A stretch of 64,000 bases of DNA from Pseudovibrio sp. Tun.PSC04-5.I4 (lineage in GTDB: Bacteria; Pseudomonadota; Alphaproteobacteria; Rhizobiales; Stappiaceae), in the NCBI RefSeq assembly GCF_900104145.1, contig NZ_FNLB01000006.1, positions 1,571,001-1,635,000 of the forward strand, given 5' to 3'. The notes under the pieces were generated by a model that was given only the letters and a program-made list of their open reading frames with translations, searched no databases and was not told the origin of the DNA. Positions 38,316 to 47,860 of this stretch are shown one piece after another. How positions within the stretch are numbered: position 1 is the first letter of the stretch; the number at the start of each line of letters is the position of its first letter. The position numbers and the translations under genes were made by a program.

Positions 38316-39248
38316 GTGCCAAATACCAATGCCAATACAAAATGGGCATCCACCTATGCTCTGCTGTTCCTCATGCCAGTGTTCATGAGTTCAAATATCA
38401 TCATTGCAAAACCAGCTATTTCACAAACAGAGCCCTGGACACTTGCATTCTTCAGGTGGGGTGTCGCCTCACTTATTCTACTACCCTTCATTATGAAGGA
38501 CCTGAAGGCATCACTGCCGGTCATTAAGGCAAATCTAAAGCTTCTCTGCTTTATGGCGTTTCTAGCAATGTGGATTTGCGGCGCGATCGTTTATCTCGCC
38601 TTGCGGGAGACTTCCGCGACCAACGGCACCCTAATCTATTCCGCTGCACCCGCACTCATTCTGGCTCTCGAATGGATTTTCAGAGGTCGTGCAATTGCCC
38701 CCCGCGAGTTTGCTGGTATTTCCCTAGCCGTTATTGGTGTCTTCATCATCGTCACCAAAGGCTCACTCACGAACCTTCTCAGCCTGCAAATCAACAGCGG
38801 TGATCTTCTTTTTGCACTCTGCACGCTGAGCTGGGCAATCTATTCCGTACTCATCAAAAAGAGCCAGCTTCAAGCAATCCCCACGCTGCCGCTCTTCGGT
38901 GCCCTCGCAATTCTCGGAACAGTATTGCTAGCACCATTTGCAATCGCAGAAATGATCATCACAAAATCTGTTCCCGTCACATCAGACGCATGGCTTTCTA
39001 TTGGCGGCGTGGCGCTCATAGCCTCCATTGCATCCTTCTCCACCTACCAATACAGCATTCGGGTTATCGGGCCCTCCATCGCAGGCATGTTCATGTACCT
39101 CATGACACCTTATGGCGTAGGCATGGCAGTTCTGTTTTTGGGAGAAAAGTTACAGCCATACCACTATCTCGGTTTCCTACCGATCATGACAGGTCTGCTG
39201 CTTGCAACGTTTCCAGTCAGCCTCTTTCGGAAAAAAGCGAGCACCTGA
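38316..39248 (+). CDS. DMT superfamily (EamA) transporter
   Basis: 310 residues, about ten membrane helices in two EamA repeats (TYALLFLMPVFMSSNIIIAKPAI, then LLFALCTLSWAIYSVLIKKSQ). Drug/metabolite exporter superfamily; the substrate cannot be told. The start is a GTG with poor Shine-Dalgarno; no in-frame ATG precedes the first helix. A strong terminator follows. A second EamA protein lies at 45544-46542 but differs in sequence. Confidence 0.87.
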   Translation: MPNTNANTKWASTYALLFLMPVFMSSNIIIAKPAISQTEPWTLAFFRWGVASLILLPFIMKDLKASLPVIKANLKLLCFMAFLAMWICGAIVYLALRETSATNGTLIYSAAPALILALEWIFRGRAIAPREFAGISLAVIGVFIIVTKGSLTNLLSLQINSGDLLFALCTLSWAIYSVLIKKSQLQAIPTLPLFGALAILGTVLLAPFAIAEMIITKSVPVTSDAWLSIGGVALIASIASFSTYQYSIRVIGPSIAGMFMYLMTPYGVGMAVLFLGEKLQPYHYLGFLPIMTGLLLATFPVSLFRKKAST

Positions 39249-39273
39249 TCAACGTTCGCGACCAGTAACAAAC

Positions 39274-39303
39274 AAAAAGGCCGCTCTTAGGAGCGGCCTT
39301 TTT
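39274..39303 (+). terminator. Rho-independent terminator
   Basis: AAAAAGGCCGCTC / GAGCGGCCTTTTT with a 4-nt loop: a perfect 13-bp stem with a T-run on the plus strand and an A-run on the other side. It ends the EamA gene and may also stop the convergent ccdA-type transcript. Confidence 0.93.
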
Positions 39304-39326
39304 GTATTAATTCAATTTCGAATTCT

Positions 39327-40064
39327 CTAGCCAATTTGGGAAAACACCGGGAACGTTTCCAACAACCAGAATGAGAACGCTTGAATGTAACCAGTCAGGA
39401 AACCAACGCCGGTGAGCACAAGGAACGCACCCATCACCTTCTCAACAACACCCATATGTTTACGGAAGCGTACCATGAAGCCCATGAATGGCCCTGCAAA
39501 CATCGCTGCAATCATAAACGGTACACCAATACCCAAAGAATAAGCAGCAAGCAGGATCACACCCTGATTAACAGAGGCCTGAGTACCAGCAATCAGCAGG
39601 ATACTAGCAAGCACTGGACCGATGCATGGGGTCCAACCAAATCCAAAGGCAAGGCCCATTAGATATGCACCACCAAACCCGCCAGGCTTCTTGTCTATCT
39701 GAACGCGAGCTTCACGGTAAAGTAGAGGAATTTTAAATGCGCCGAGGAAGTGTAGGCCCATAACAATAATCATCGCACCAGCAAAATAGGCCAGATACTG
39801 CGAGTACTGCAGAACGAACTGCCCAAGGAAGGAGGCACTGGCTCCGAGTAAGACAAACACAGTCGAAAAACCGCCCACAAAACACATGGCGGCAATCATA
39901 ACGCGATTGTTTTGCGCTACGCTCTTCTCGCTGGTAGTTACCTCTTCAATGGACAATCCAGCTATGTACCCGAGATAAGGTGGTACCAACGGCAAAACAC
40001 AGGGCGAAACAAATGAGAGAATGCCCGCGAAAAATGCGCCCAAAAGCGTGATGTCTTGCAACAT
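39327..40064 (-). CDS. ccdA: CcdA/DsbD-type transmembrane thiol transporter
   Basis: 245 residues with six membrane helices. Two conserved Cys-Pro motifs mark the CcdA/DsbD family: FVSPCVLPLVPPYLGYIAGLS and GWTPCIGPVLASILLIAG. They carry reducing equivalents from cytosolic thioredoxin across the membrane for cytochrome c maturation or other periplasmic thiol repair. No thioredoxin-like partner is adjacent. The gene symbol is by family; exact pathway role is inferred. Confidence 0.9.
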   Translation of the reverse strand: MLQDITLLGAFFAGILSFVSPCVLPLVPPYLGYIAGLSIEEVTTSEKSVAQNNRVMIAAMCFVGGFSTVFVLLGASASFLGQFVLQYSQYLAYFAGAMIIVMGLHFLGAFKIPLLYREARVQIDKKPGGFGGAYLMGLAFGFGWTPCIGPVLASILLIAGTQASVNQGVILLAAYSLGIGVPFMIAAMFAGPFMGFMVRFRKHMGVVEKVMGAFLVLTGVGFLTGYIQAFSFWLLETFPVFSQIG

Positions 40065-40285
40065 GTAGTCTTCCTAAGTCCGTTTGGGATGTGTCTGCTC
40101 CAAAGTCCCTCGACGCCTACGGGCGTACAAGACAGCTCTGTCATAACAGAACGACCAAGGCCTATATAAACAATTTCGCTGAAATTTGGATGCATTTCGT
40201 CAAACAGACAAGAAAAACTGCGACACAATTTGGTGAACGGCAAATAGGCAAAGGTCATTGCCGCTCACACCGAATCGAGCGATAT

Positions 40286-40720
40286 CTAGTTATCGCGTAC
40301 AACCAGAACTGACTGGTTGGCATGGCGCACGACACGCGCCGCATTTGGACCGAGAAGAAAATCCTTTAGCTCAGGACGATGGGAAGACAGAACAATTAGA
40401 TCTGTGCCCAACTTATCCGCAGCTGAGGTAATCTCCTCATAGATGGTTCCGTGAGCAATATGCCCTTTCACATCCAGCTCTTCCTCAGGAAGTTGAGTAT
40501 CCAAAAATTCTTCAAGAGCTTCACGGGTCCGCTCCAAAGCTTCGGTCTCAAATTCCTTGGCAAAAAACCCACCAACGATTGACTTGCCAAAATCAGGCAG
40601 AACAGTCACCACATGCAGCTGAGCTTTATAATGGCGCGCCAAATCCACAGCGACGGGAAGCGCAGTTTTCCAGCTACTTTCTTCGTTCAAGTCCAAAGGC
40701 AGCAAGATATTGGAGTACAT
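40286..40720 (-). CDS. Universal stress protein (UspA family)
   Basis: 144 residues from the ATG at 40720 (GAGGA upstream). Standard UspA fold: SNILLPLDLNEESSWKTALPVAVDLA at the start, and an ATP-type loop, LIVLSSHRPELKDFLLGPNAARVVRHANQSVLVV, at the end. The GxxG-(9)-G signature appears as a variant. It follows the TRAP permease by 42 bp; UspA proteins are often coupled to TRAP transporters (as with TeaD in the TeaABC system), so regulation of uptake is a reasonable inference. Confidence 0.92.
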   Translation of the reverse strand: MYSNILLPLDLNEESSWKTALPVAVDLARHYKAQLHVVTVLPDFGKSIVGGFFAKEFETEALERTREALEEFLDTQLPEEELDVKGHIAHGTIYEEITSAADKLGTDLIVLSSHRPELKDFLLGPNAARVVRHANQSVLVVRDN

Positions 40721-40753
40721 TTCCCAGGTCCTCAATATTTGTAATTTTCTGTT

Positions 40754-40778
40754 GCAACCCGCTTAAAAAGCGGGTTGC
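40754..40778 (-). terminator. Hairpin over the TRAP permease stop codon
   Basis: GCAACCCGCTT / AAGCGGGTTGC, a perfect 11-bp stem with a 3-nt loop. It overlaps the end of the TRAP gene (stop at 40763-40765) and lies ahead of the usp gene. There is no U-tract, so it may be an mRNA-processing or attenuation structure. Confidence 0.45.
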
Positions 40779-43378
40779 GTTTGACGTCGGCGCTGAATCA
40801 TAACAATCAGCAAAAGCAAGAGCAAAGCAGGTATGTAAAAGAGCTCCTTCGGCAACCGTTCTGCATCAACCTGAGCACTGACAATCACGACTGGAACATC
40901 GCCGTAAAAATCAAATCCCTGCAATTTTTCAGCAAACTTAGTACTCGGGAATGGCTCTTCCAGAGCAAGTGCCCCATCATTGCTAACAGCGACAAGACCA
41001 GATGCATTAAGCCGCGCTTCGCCTCCTTGTTCATCACCGATTACGAGTGCCAATGTAAGTGTTATGATCTTGTCCATATCATCAAAATCAGGTCCTGCGA
41101 GATTAAGACGCACCATATCACCTGCCGGCGCATCAGCAATCATTTGAACAATAGCAGGCCCTGCCGCGTCAACATAAGGCTCCTGTATCTGATCGAGCCA
41201 GAAACCTGGACGGAACAGCGTAAACGCGATCAACAACAGCGTCACAGACTCCCAAAGTTTGGACCGGGCAAAGAAATAGCCCTGTGTCGCCGCAGCAAAC
41301 AACATCATCGCAACAACCGATACGATAAAGACAAAGATTGCCTGCATCAGACCCACATCAATTAACAACAGATCTGTGTTGAAGATGAACAGGAACGGCA
41401 ACGCCGCCGTCCGCATGGAATAGATGAAGCCCTGAACACCCGTTTTAATTGGATCACCACGACTGATGGCAGCAGCTGCGAAGGCCGCCAACCCCACAGG
41501 CGGCGTCACATCCGCCATAATGCCGAAGTAGAAGACAAAGAAGTGAACAGCAATCAACGGAACGATAAAGCCAGTCTGCTCACCAAGGTCCACAACAACC
41601 AGCGCCATCAAAGAGGACACTACAAGATAGTTAGCAGTGGTTGGCAGCCCCATACCGAGGATCAAACTCATCACCGCCACAAGGAACAGCATTAAGAGCA
41701 AATTACCGCCGGACAAGAACTCAACCAGTGCAGCAATCATCTGATGCATACCAGTCAAAGACACGGTACCAACAATGATACCTGCAGCTGCAGTCGCAAC
41801 AGCAATACCGATCATGTTGCGTGCACCACCAATCATGCCTTCGGTAAAATCAACGACACCCTGCCCAAATTGACCAGCTTGTGTTTGCGTACGGAAATAC
41901 GCCTTCAAAGGATGTTGAGTAACAACGATAAAGACCATCGCCATAGTTGCGTAAAACGCTGAGAGCGAAGGAGAAAAACGCTCAACGAGAATGCACCAGA
42001 TCAGAACAACAATCGGTAAGATGTAATAGTAGCCAGTACGACCAACATCACCAGCAGCTGGCAATTCCTTAATAGGAGCATTGGGATCATCAACTTCCAG
42101 ATCCGGCACCTGAGCAGCAACATAAGCCAGATAAAGATAGCCCACTACAAACAGAAGCAACACAACTGGGAAAGTCAGCGCAGGCATTGCAACCTTTATC
42201 CAGCCAAGTCCGTAATAAACAGCCAAGCCAAGCACTGTGATGCCAATAAAGCCTGTCAACACACCAATCAAACGACGGATAACCGTCATATGAACAGGCG
42301 GTTTTGGCAAACCTTTGAGGTTCATCTTAAGTGCTTCAAGGTGCACGATGTACACCAGCGCGATGTAAGAGATTACTGCTGGAATAAACGCATGAATCAC
42401 CACTTGTTGGTAGCTTACGCCCGTAAATTCAGCAATGAGGAACGCAGCAGCACCCATAACGGGCGGCATCAACTGACCATTCACTGAAGACGCGACTTCA
42501 ACAGCGCCAGCCTTCTCAGCCGGGAAGCCGGTGCGCTTCATAAGCGGAATAGTAAAGGTACCTGTGGTCACCACATTTGCAATGGAAGAGCCTGAGTAGA
42601 GGCCACTCATTGCAGATGCCAGCACAGCCGCCTTAGCCGGGCCACCACGCAAGTGACCAAGCAGCGAAAACGCAGCTTTGATAAAGTAGTTCCCTGCCCC
42701 AGCCTTCTCAAGCAAAGAGCCGAAGAGCACAAACAGGAAGATCATAGATGAGGAGACACCAACGGCAACACCAAAGACACCTTCAAGCTGCATCCAATAG
42801 TGCCACATAGCTTTCCCGTAGGAAGCACCGCGCCATTGAACAACCTCAGGCAAAAACGGCGAATTGCCAAACATTGCGTAGGCAAGGAACACGACAGCAA
42901 CAACAACCAGCGGCAAACCAAGCGAACGGTAAACAGCAATCGCAAGCACACTCAGGCCAGTTGTGGATACAATAAGATCCATCTGAGTTGGCAGACCGGC
43001 GCGATCAGCAATTTCACTGCGCATAAAGACGAGATAAAGACAGGCAGCAGCCCCTAAAAACGCGAGAACCCAGTCATACCAAGGAATTGTATGACGAGGA
43101 GAACGAGAGAATAACGGATAGGCAAACGCAGCTAAAACAAGCCCGAATGCAACATGGATAAACCGAACCTCCGAATTATTGAAGATGAGATTTATACCAG
43201 TCATGTCGTACAGCCAAAACGGGACGTTTGACGCGACATAGAGCTGGAAAGCTGACCAGATAAAAGCAATGGCCGCAATCATTGTGCCCAAATTTCCAGA
43301 GAGACTCCGCGCACCGGTGTCTGCCTGAGCGACCAACTCTTGCGCATCAACTTGCGCTTTGTGGCGTTCTGGACTCAT
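40763..43378 (-). CDS. TRAP transporter permease, fused 4TM/12TM subunits
   Basis: 871 residues from the ATG at 43378 (GGGGGAG upstream). It is a fusion of the small (4TM) and large (12TM, DctM-like) TRAP membrane subunits, as is usual for TAXI-type TRAP systems. Signature parts: MSGLYSGSSIANVVTTGTFTIPLMKRTGF, GMGLPTTANYLVVSSLMA, and MADVTPPVGLAAFAAAAI. The last 180 or so residues carry one more hydrophobic block and a soluble DUF3394-like end. Secondary, ion-driven uptake of an organic acid or amino acid; substrate unknown. Paired with the TAXI protein upstream. Confidence 0.94.
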   Translation of the reverse strand: MSPERHKAQVDAQELVAQADTGARSLSGNLGTMIAAIAFIWSAFQLYVASNVPFWLYDMTGINLIFNNSEVRFIHVAFGLVLAAFAYPLFSRSPRHTIPWYDWVLAFLGAAACLYLVFMRSEIADRAGLPTQMDLIVSTTGLSVLAIAVYRSLGLPLVVVAVVFLAYAMFGNSPFLPEVVQWRGASYGKAMWHYWMQLEGVFGVAVGVSSSMIFLFVLFGSLLEKAGAGNYFIKAAFSLLGHLRGGPAKAAVLASAMSGLYSGSSIANVVTTGTFTIPLMKRTGFPAEKAGAVEVASSVNGQLMPPVMGAAAFLIAEFTGVSYQQVVIHAFIPAVISYIALVYIVHLEALKMNLKGLPKPPVHMTVIRRLIGVLTGFIGITVLGLAVYYGLGWIKVAMPALTFPVVLLLFVVGYLYLAYVAAQVPDLEVDDPNAPIKELPAAGDVGRTGYYYILPIVVLIWCILVERFSPSLSAFYATMAMVFIVVTQHPLKAYFRTQTQAGQFGQGVVDFTEGMIGGARNMIGIAVATAAAGIIVGTVSLTGMHQMIAALVEFLSGGNLLLMLFLVAVMSLILGMGLPTTANYLVVSSLMALVVVDLGEQTGFIVPLIAVHFFVFYFGIMADVTPPVGLAAFAAAAISRGDPIKTGVQGFIYSMRTAALPFLFIFNTDLLLIDVGLMQAIFVFIVSVVAMMLFAAATQGYFFARSKLWESVTLLLIAFTLFRPGFWLDQIQEPYVDAAGPAIVQMIADAPAGDMVRLNLAGPDFDDMDKIITLTLALVIGDEQGGEARLNASGLVAVSNDGALALEEPFPSTKFAEKLQGFDFYGDVPVVIVSAQVDAERLPKELFYIPALLLLLLIVMIQRRRQTQPAF

Positions 43379-43471
43379 TAGCTCCCCCAAAAAACAGTTC
43401 ACCCTTTGCCTTTATCTGCAAAGGCAAAGCAAAAAACCTACCAAATTTCATAGAAAATCAAAAATGCGGGA

Positions 43472-43499
43472 CAAGCGATGCCCCGCATTGAAAAAACAA
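43472..43499 (-). terminator. Hairpin between TAXI protein gene and TRAP permease gene
   Basis: On the minus strand AATGCGGG pairs with CCCGCATT across an 11-nt loop, followed by TTTTTGATTTT. It lies in the 129-bp gap, so it could reduce read-through and give more binding protein than permease. Confidence 0.65.
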
Positions 43500-43507
43500 A
43501 GGTCAGA

Positions 43508-44467
43508 TTACATCCAGCCGCGTTCTTTGTAGTACTTCACCGCACCGTCATGCAGAGGAGCTGTCAAGGAATCCTTGATCATCTCTTCTTCTTTCAGGTT
43601 TTTAAATGCTGGGTGCAGCCTTTTAAAGTCGTCAAAGTTTTCAAAGACGGCCTTAACGAGGATGTAAACAACATCATCAGGAACAGCTGCGGAAGACACG
43701 AATGTCGCGCCTACACCAAATGTATTGATGTCTTCTGCGTTGTTGTACATGCCAGCAGGAATTGTCGCCTTGCGGTAGAAAGAGTACTTGTCTACCAGAT
43801 CATCAATTGCCTTGCCTTCAACATTCACCAGCTGCGCATCACAGGTGCTCACAGTTTCCTGTGTAGATGCAGATGGGTGGCCAACAAGCCAGTAGTAAGC
43901 GTCAATCTTGCCATCACACAGAGCAGAACCTGCTTCAGCGGACTTTAGCTCAGTAGCCAGAGCAAGATCTTTTTTCGCAACAACGCCTTCCTGCTCAAGC
44001 AGTTTCCATGTGGCGTACTGGCCAGAGCCCGGGTTACCGATATTGAGCTTCTTGCCTTTCAGATCCGTGTAATTTTTGATACCGGAACTTTTGCTTGCAA
44101 GCATTGTAACGGGCTCAGCATGTACGGAGAATACAGCACGCAGATCAGTGAAAGGCTTACCTTCCCACTGGGACCGGCCTTCGTACGCGTTAGCCTGAAC
44201 GTCAGACTGCGCAACACCGAATTCCAGCTCACCATTTTGAATGGTGTTGATGTTGTAAACGGAACCACCAGTGGATTCTACAGAACAACGAATGCCATGC
44301 TCTTTACGGGTTTTGTTAACAAGACGACAGATCGCACCACCGGTTGGGTAGTACACACCAGTTACGCCACCAGTACCGATGGACACAAAACGGGTTTCTG
44401 CCGAAGCTCCAGTTGCGACACTAGCCGCCAAGAGCGCAGCTCCAACTGCAACACTGCTAAGTTTCAT
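43508..44467 (-). CDS. TAXI family TRAP transporter solute-binding protein
   Basis: 319 residues from the ATG at 44467 (GGAGG upstream). The Sec signal peptide (MKLSSVAVGAALLAASVATGASA) is followed by the TAXI start RFVSIGTGGVTGVYYPTGGAICRLVN. QNGELEFGVAQSDVQ, LNIGNPGSGQYATWKLLEQEG and AYYWLVGHPSASTQE are also typical. It is the periplasmic receptor that feeds the fused permease downstream. TAXI proteins bind substrates such as glutamate or 2-oxoglutarate in the few cases known; here the ligand is unknown. Confidence 0.95.
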   Translation of the reverse strand: MKLSSVAVGAALLAASVATGASAETRFVSIGTGGVTGVYYPTGGAICRLVNKTRKEHGIRCSVESTGGSVYNINTIQNGELEFGVAQSDVQANAYEGRSQWEGKPFTDLRAVFSVHAEPVTMLASKSSGIKNYTDLKGKKLNIGNPGSGQYATWKLLEQEGVVAKKDLALATELKSAEAGSALCDGKIDAYYWLVGHPSASTQETVSTCDAQLVNVEGKAIDDLVDKYSFYRKATIPAGMYNNAEDINTFGVGATFVSSAAVPDDVVYILVKAVFENFDDFKRLHPAFKNLKEEEMIKDSLTAPLHDGAVKYYKERGWM

Positions 44468-45291
44468 ACAAACCTCCACTTTAGTTGTAATTGCGCGACA
44501 CCGTAGACCACGACATCACGAAAAAGAAATCTTGGCACTTAACCATCAGACACGCTTAGCATCCCACTGGCACAGAATGAATAATGCCAAAAGCGGTGAA
44601 TTACGTACACACCAAATACCAAAATTACCAGTAAACTCTCACGATATCCTAATTGGCCCAGGTAACCTCGTTTTTTATTCAAGCAATTGATATTATATGG
44701 CTAATCGAAAATATATCGATTTCGCCAACAAGGAAAGACCCACAGGTATTTCGCGGTAAAACACCTAAAATTGGGAAGCAAAGCACCGGCTAACCCCCAA
44801 AATTTATTAAAATAGTATACTAAGGTATCACGTTTTCTGTGAAGTATCACCAAGATTGTTCTATACTTACTCTACGTTTTTTACCTAATTATTCAACGGA
44901 ACTTTGAATGGCCGAACAAGCCTCTTGAAATAGAACACTCCCAATATAGGAACTTTCCATCCTTTCAGGTGTGCAATCTTACGAAGAATATCTGCGGTCA
45001 GCTGTTTGACGCGACTTTCGTATTTAGCAACAGATGAGAGCTGATTTTCGCCAACTGAGATTAAGCCAGACGAAATTGAATTATTTCGCTTTCTCATCTC
45101 ACTTAATGGCCAGCTTCATTCAGAACCAGCCCCTTGGCTTAGTATGAGATAAAGAAGTCACCTAAAATCAGCTGGCCCAAAATAAAGAAAAATATGCCTC
45201 TGTGTGGAAAATAGAAAAAAGGCACTTGCGCTAAGCTCCTGCAATCCTTAGAAGACCCCTCACAGGCAGCGACCAAACCAGACGCTGCTGT
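44468..45291. other. 824-bp intergenic region before tRNA-Lys
   Basis: AT-rich, mostly non-coding. The right-hand side of the TAXI gene should carry its promoter. One 70-codon minus-strand frame (44885-45097) reads MRKRNNSISSGLISVGENQL..., has no good ribosome-binding site and no recognisable family; I do not call it a gene. No clear repeat or operator seen. Confidence 0.5.
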
Positions 45292-45367
45292 GAGCCTGTA
45301 GCTCAGCTGGTAGAGCAACTGACTTTTAATCAGTAGGTCCACGGTTCGAAACCGTGCGGGCTCACCA
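45292..45367 (+). tRNA. tRNA-Lys (anticodon UUU)
   Basis: 76 nt including encoded CCA. Acceptor stem GAGCCTG / CGGGCTC (one G.T pair), D-arm GCTCAGCTGGTAGAGC, anticodon stem CTGAC-TTTTAAT-CAG with TTT anticodon, T-arm CCACGGTTCGAAACCGTG, discriminator A. Confidence 0.97.
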
Positions 45368-45399
45368 TTTAACCTCATGGTACCTAAAGAGGTTTTGCG

Positions 45400-45421
45400 A
45401 AGCTCCCTTTCGGGAGCTTTT
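45400..45421 (+). terminator. Terminator after tRNA-Lys
   Basis: AAGCTCCC / GGGAGCTT stem with a TTTC loop and a short T-run, about 33 bp after the tRNA. Confidence 0.75.
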
Positions 45422-45543
45422 GGGCTTTGTGTCAGCACTATGTAAGCAAATAAGAGCGTTTGTAAGCAACATTTTGCCTCTCACGACCCCTCCAGTTACC
45501 TTTTCAAATTAATACTGAAAAGCTGTTGATGTCGTCATAGCCG

Positions 45544-46542
45544 TCAACAAACAGGCATTCTGTGAGGTTTGACGCAACTCAAGCTGTCAGAGGACCGCCA
45601 AAGCCCGTCAGAGTTCAATTGCAACTTCTCCGTATTTGGAAAAATCGTTTGTTGCCGTCTCTTTTTCCCATTCACCAACACCACTCCGAGAAGGCAAAGC
45701 CCAAGCCCTACTCCAACAATCAAATCAATCTGCTCTCCAAGAATGAAAAATCCCAGCAAGACACCTACGCCTGCACGCAAATAAGCTTGACTAGCAACAC
45801 CCAAGGCACCAAGCGTTCTCACAAGTCGAAAATATAAAATCAGCGCAACACCAGTGCAGAGCGATCCAAGAACCAAAACAGACAAAAGCGCTTCCATCGA
45901 AGGGCGCAACTCCCACGGCTGCTCCACCATGAGGCTCGACGGGATAAGGAACAGACAAGCCCAAATCATTGTTCCACTCGCGACCACGACCGGTGATAAG
46001 TGAGAGAACCGCTTACCATAAACAGCTGCACAACCATATAAGAATGCACCAACCAAAGCGGCGAACTGGCCTGCAACCTGATCCCCCAACCCTTCCAAAG
46101 CATTAAAACCTATAATAAGAACAACACCTAATAGACCTACTAAAGCACCCAAAATTTGCAAAGGTGCTACACTCAACCTCGAAGAACGACATAACAAGAT
46201 CAAGATAACAAAGAGCGGTGACGTTGAATTCAATACACTCGCCATCCCACTATCTATACGTTGCTGCCCCCACGCCAGCACAGTCCAAGCCAAAATGCTA
46301 TTGAAACAAGCTTGTATCAGAAGGTACCGCCAGACCTTTAGATCTCTCGGCAATTTCTCCCTTCGCAGCACCAAAATGCCTGCAAGAAAAACTGCCGCAA
46401 TCAAAACGCGCCCCGCGATGAGAGTCACAGGCGGTATTTCCTGCACGGCTACTCTGATGAGTAAATAAGAAGAGCCCCAAAGAAACGCGAGGACACCAAG
46501 AAGTACATATTCGAACCAAAATTTTGAGCCAGCATCATTCAT
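45544..46542 (-). CDS. EamA family exporter
   Basis: 332 residues from the ATG at 46542 (GGGAGG upstream). Ten membrane helices in two EamA repeats (FEYVLLGVLAFLWGSSYLLIRVAVQEIPP; LVGAFLYGCAAVYGKRFS). The opening GVLAFLWGSSYLLIRVA is characteristic of the RhaT/EamA group. The C-terminal 40 residues are hydrophilic and cytosolic. Substrate unknown. It lies between tRNA-Lys and the mobile-element remnants. Confidence 0.87.
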   Translation of the reverse strand: MNDAGSKFWFEYVLLGVLAFLWGSSYLLIRVAVQEIPPVTLIAGRVLIAAVFLAGILVLRREKLPRDLKVWRYLLIQACFNSILAWTVLAWGQQRIDSGMASVLNSTSPLFVILILLCRSSRLSVAPLQILGALVGLLGVVLIIGFNALEGLGDQVAGQFAALVGAFLYGCAAVYGKRFSHLSPVVVASGTMIWACLFLIPSSLMVEQPWELRPSMEALLSVLVLGSLCTGVALILYFRLVRTLGALGVASQAYLRAGVGVLLGFFILGEQIDLIVGVGLGLCLLGVVLVNGKKRRQQTIFPNTEKLQLNSDGLWRSSDSLSCVKPHRMPVC

Positions 46543-46710
46543 AGATAGACCTCCCAGAAACTTGAGGAAGCCTAGCACTCTTAGTCACTCCAATAATTCA
46601 ATCTTGATCGAACTATACAACCTGCTGTTTAGATCAAAAATGGCCTGAGAAGCATAGCGCTTCCCAAGCCAGAATATTCCGTGAGAGGCAATGCCCCTCT
46701 TCATTCCGTG

Positions 46711-47004
46711 TTATTCTGTTTTGGAGACTTCCAGCGCGCAAGGTTCGAGCAGCTCGGATATCTTCTCGCTACTTCCCTGCACATCTTCAATGTGATTGCG
46801 CACAGTATCAAACAGCGTCAGCAACGCTTCATATTCCTGTGTGTGTTCCATGCGTTCACTCAGGACCACGCTCATGGAATAGACTAGATTTTTGAGGTGG
46901 TTGGCTGAGCTGTCAATCAGAAAAGTGAATTGTTCAATGAATACAACCATTGGATGGGACAAAGAAACAAAGTAAGAGCAGAACAACAACACGAACATAA
47001 ACAT
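46711..47004 (-). CDS. Small hypothetical protein (doubtful)
   Basis: 97 codons. The reading from the internal ATG at 46950 (MVVFIEQFTFLIDSSANHLKN...) has plausible codon usage and amphipathic helices (MSVVLSERMEHTQEYEALLTLFDTVRNHIEDVQG). A longer start at 47004 adds a hydrophobic segment. Neither start has a Shine-Dalgarno. No family recognised. It could be a leftover of the neighbouring mobile element. Confidence 0.35.
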   Translation of the reverse strand: MFMFVLLFCSYFVSLSHPMVVFIEQFTFLIDSSANHLKNLVYSMSVVLSERMEHTQEYEALLTLFDTVRNHIEDVQGSSEKISELLEPCALEVSKTE

Positions 47005-47089
47005 CAAGGCTTAGCGAAAACTACCCAGGCGCTTGCACCTCCCTCACGAACTACCCATAGGACAACGAAAAGCTTGAAAGGACCCGCGA

Positions 47090-47490
47090 TTTCTGGAGCA
47101 GCCTTAAAGCATAGATCACCTCCAGATTCACTTTCTCAACATTGCAAATACTAGCGCTCAAAGCAGCCGGCACAGCTCCGACCATAGCCGGCTTCTTCTG
47201 CTCTCAGTTCTGCCAGATTAACTTTTCCAGCTGGCGGTGCACCGCATCTATCCGTTTAAGGCGAACCGATAATGCACGCTCTGCCAGTTCAGCTCGCTTC
47301 GTGAGTTTTGGAATACAATTGAGAAGCACAAGTCGAACAGATTGGAACCAATAGGCATCCTCAGTCGGCAAATGGCATCAGACAACCAACTTTCCATTTT
47401 AGAAACATTATCGAAGTTAAGTACATGCCCGTTTTGCGCCATCGCCATAAGGTCGTGCTCATCCTTGGGAAGGCGAGGACGCGGAAACTG
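47090..47490 (-). pseudogene. Remnant of a phage/ICE-type ATP-binding helicase protein
   Basis: Minus-strand pieces in shifted frames line up with the C-terminal part of a common mobile-element ATPase/helicase: PKDEHDLMAMAQNGHVLNFDN and SDAICRL in one frame; after a frameshift LVLLNCIPKLTKRAELAERAL; after an in-frame TGA at 47204, PAMVGAVPAALSASICNVEKV. Those resemble the family's DNLSxLPxWLSDALCRLATGG, RPVLLNGIxxxxxRxDLxxRA and xxLGALxDAVSxxLRN stretches, as I remember them. Several frameshifts and stops: a dead gene. Its left part is cut by the IS6 remnant near 47490. Confidence 0.6.
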
Positions 47491-47860
47491 CGCCGGAATA
47501 CCAAGGTGGCTAAACGGTTTTTCAAGAATCTGATCAAGCAATTCGGTGAACCGCAGGCCGTCGTGACGAATAAATTGCTGGGTATAGCAAACCGCCCAGA
47601 TTTTAGCATCTGATGCAGGTCACCGAGCACACAAGGGTTTAAACAACAGGATCGAAACCTCTCACCGACCGACGAGAAAGCGGGAGATGATATTGGGACG
47701 GTTCAAGCCGTCCGGCAAGTACAACGGTTCTTTTCCGCCCACGGTCAGATCAACACAATCTTCAGTCCCCGCCATATAAATTTCTCTCTCATTCCTACCG
47801 CCACGCAAGGGCTAATGCTTTTGCCTTTTGGCAGATTATACAGCCGAAATGATGATCTGA
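47491..47860 (+). pseudogene. IS6-family transposase remnant (3' half)
   Basis: Plus-strand pieces match the second half of an IS6-family DDE transposase: RRNTKVAKRFFKNLIKQFGEP...VVTNKL, then after a stop and frame change HRAHKGLNNRIETSHRPTRKRE, then RQVQRFFSAHGQINTIFSPRH, then HARANAFAFW and ADYTAEMMI. At least three frameshifts and a stop interrupt it; the 5' half is missing. It abuts the helicase remnant on the other strand. Confidence 0.7.

Noticed and set aside
44885..45097. 70-codon minus-strand frame before tRNA-Lys
   Set aside because: No ribosome-binding site and no recognisable family; mentioned only in the intergenic entry.
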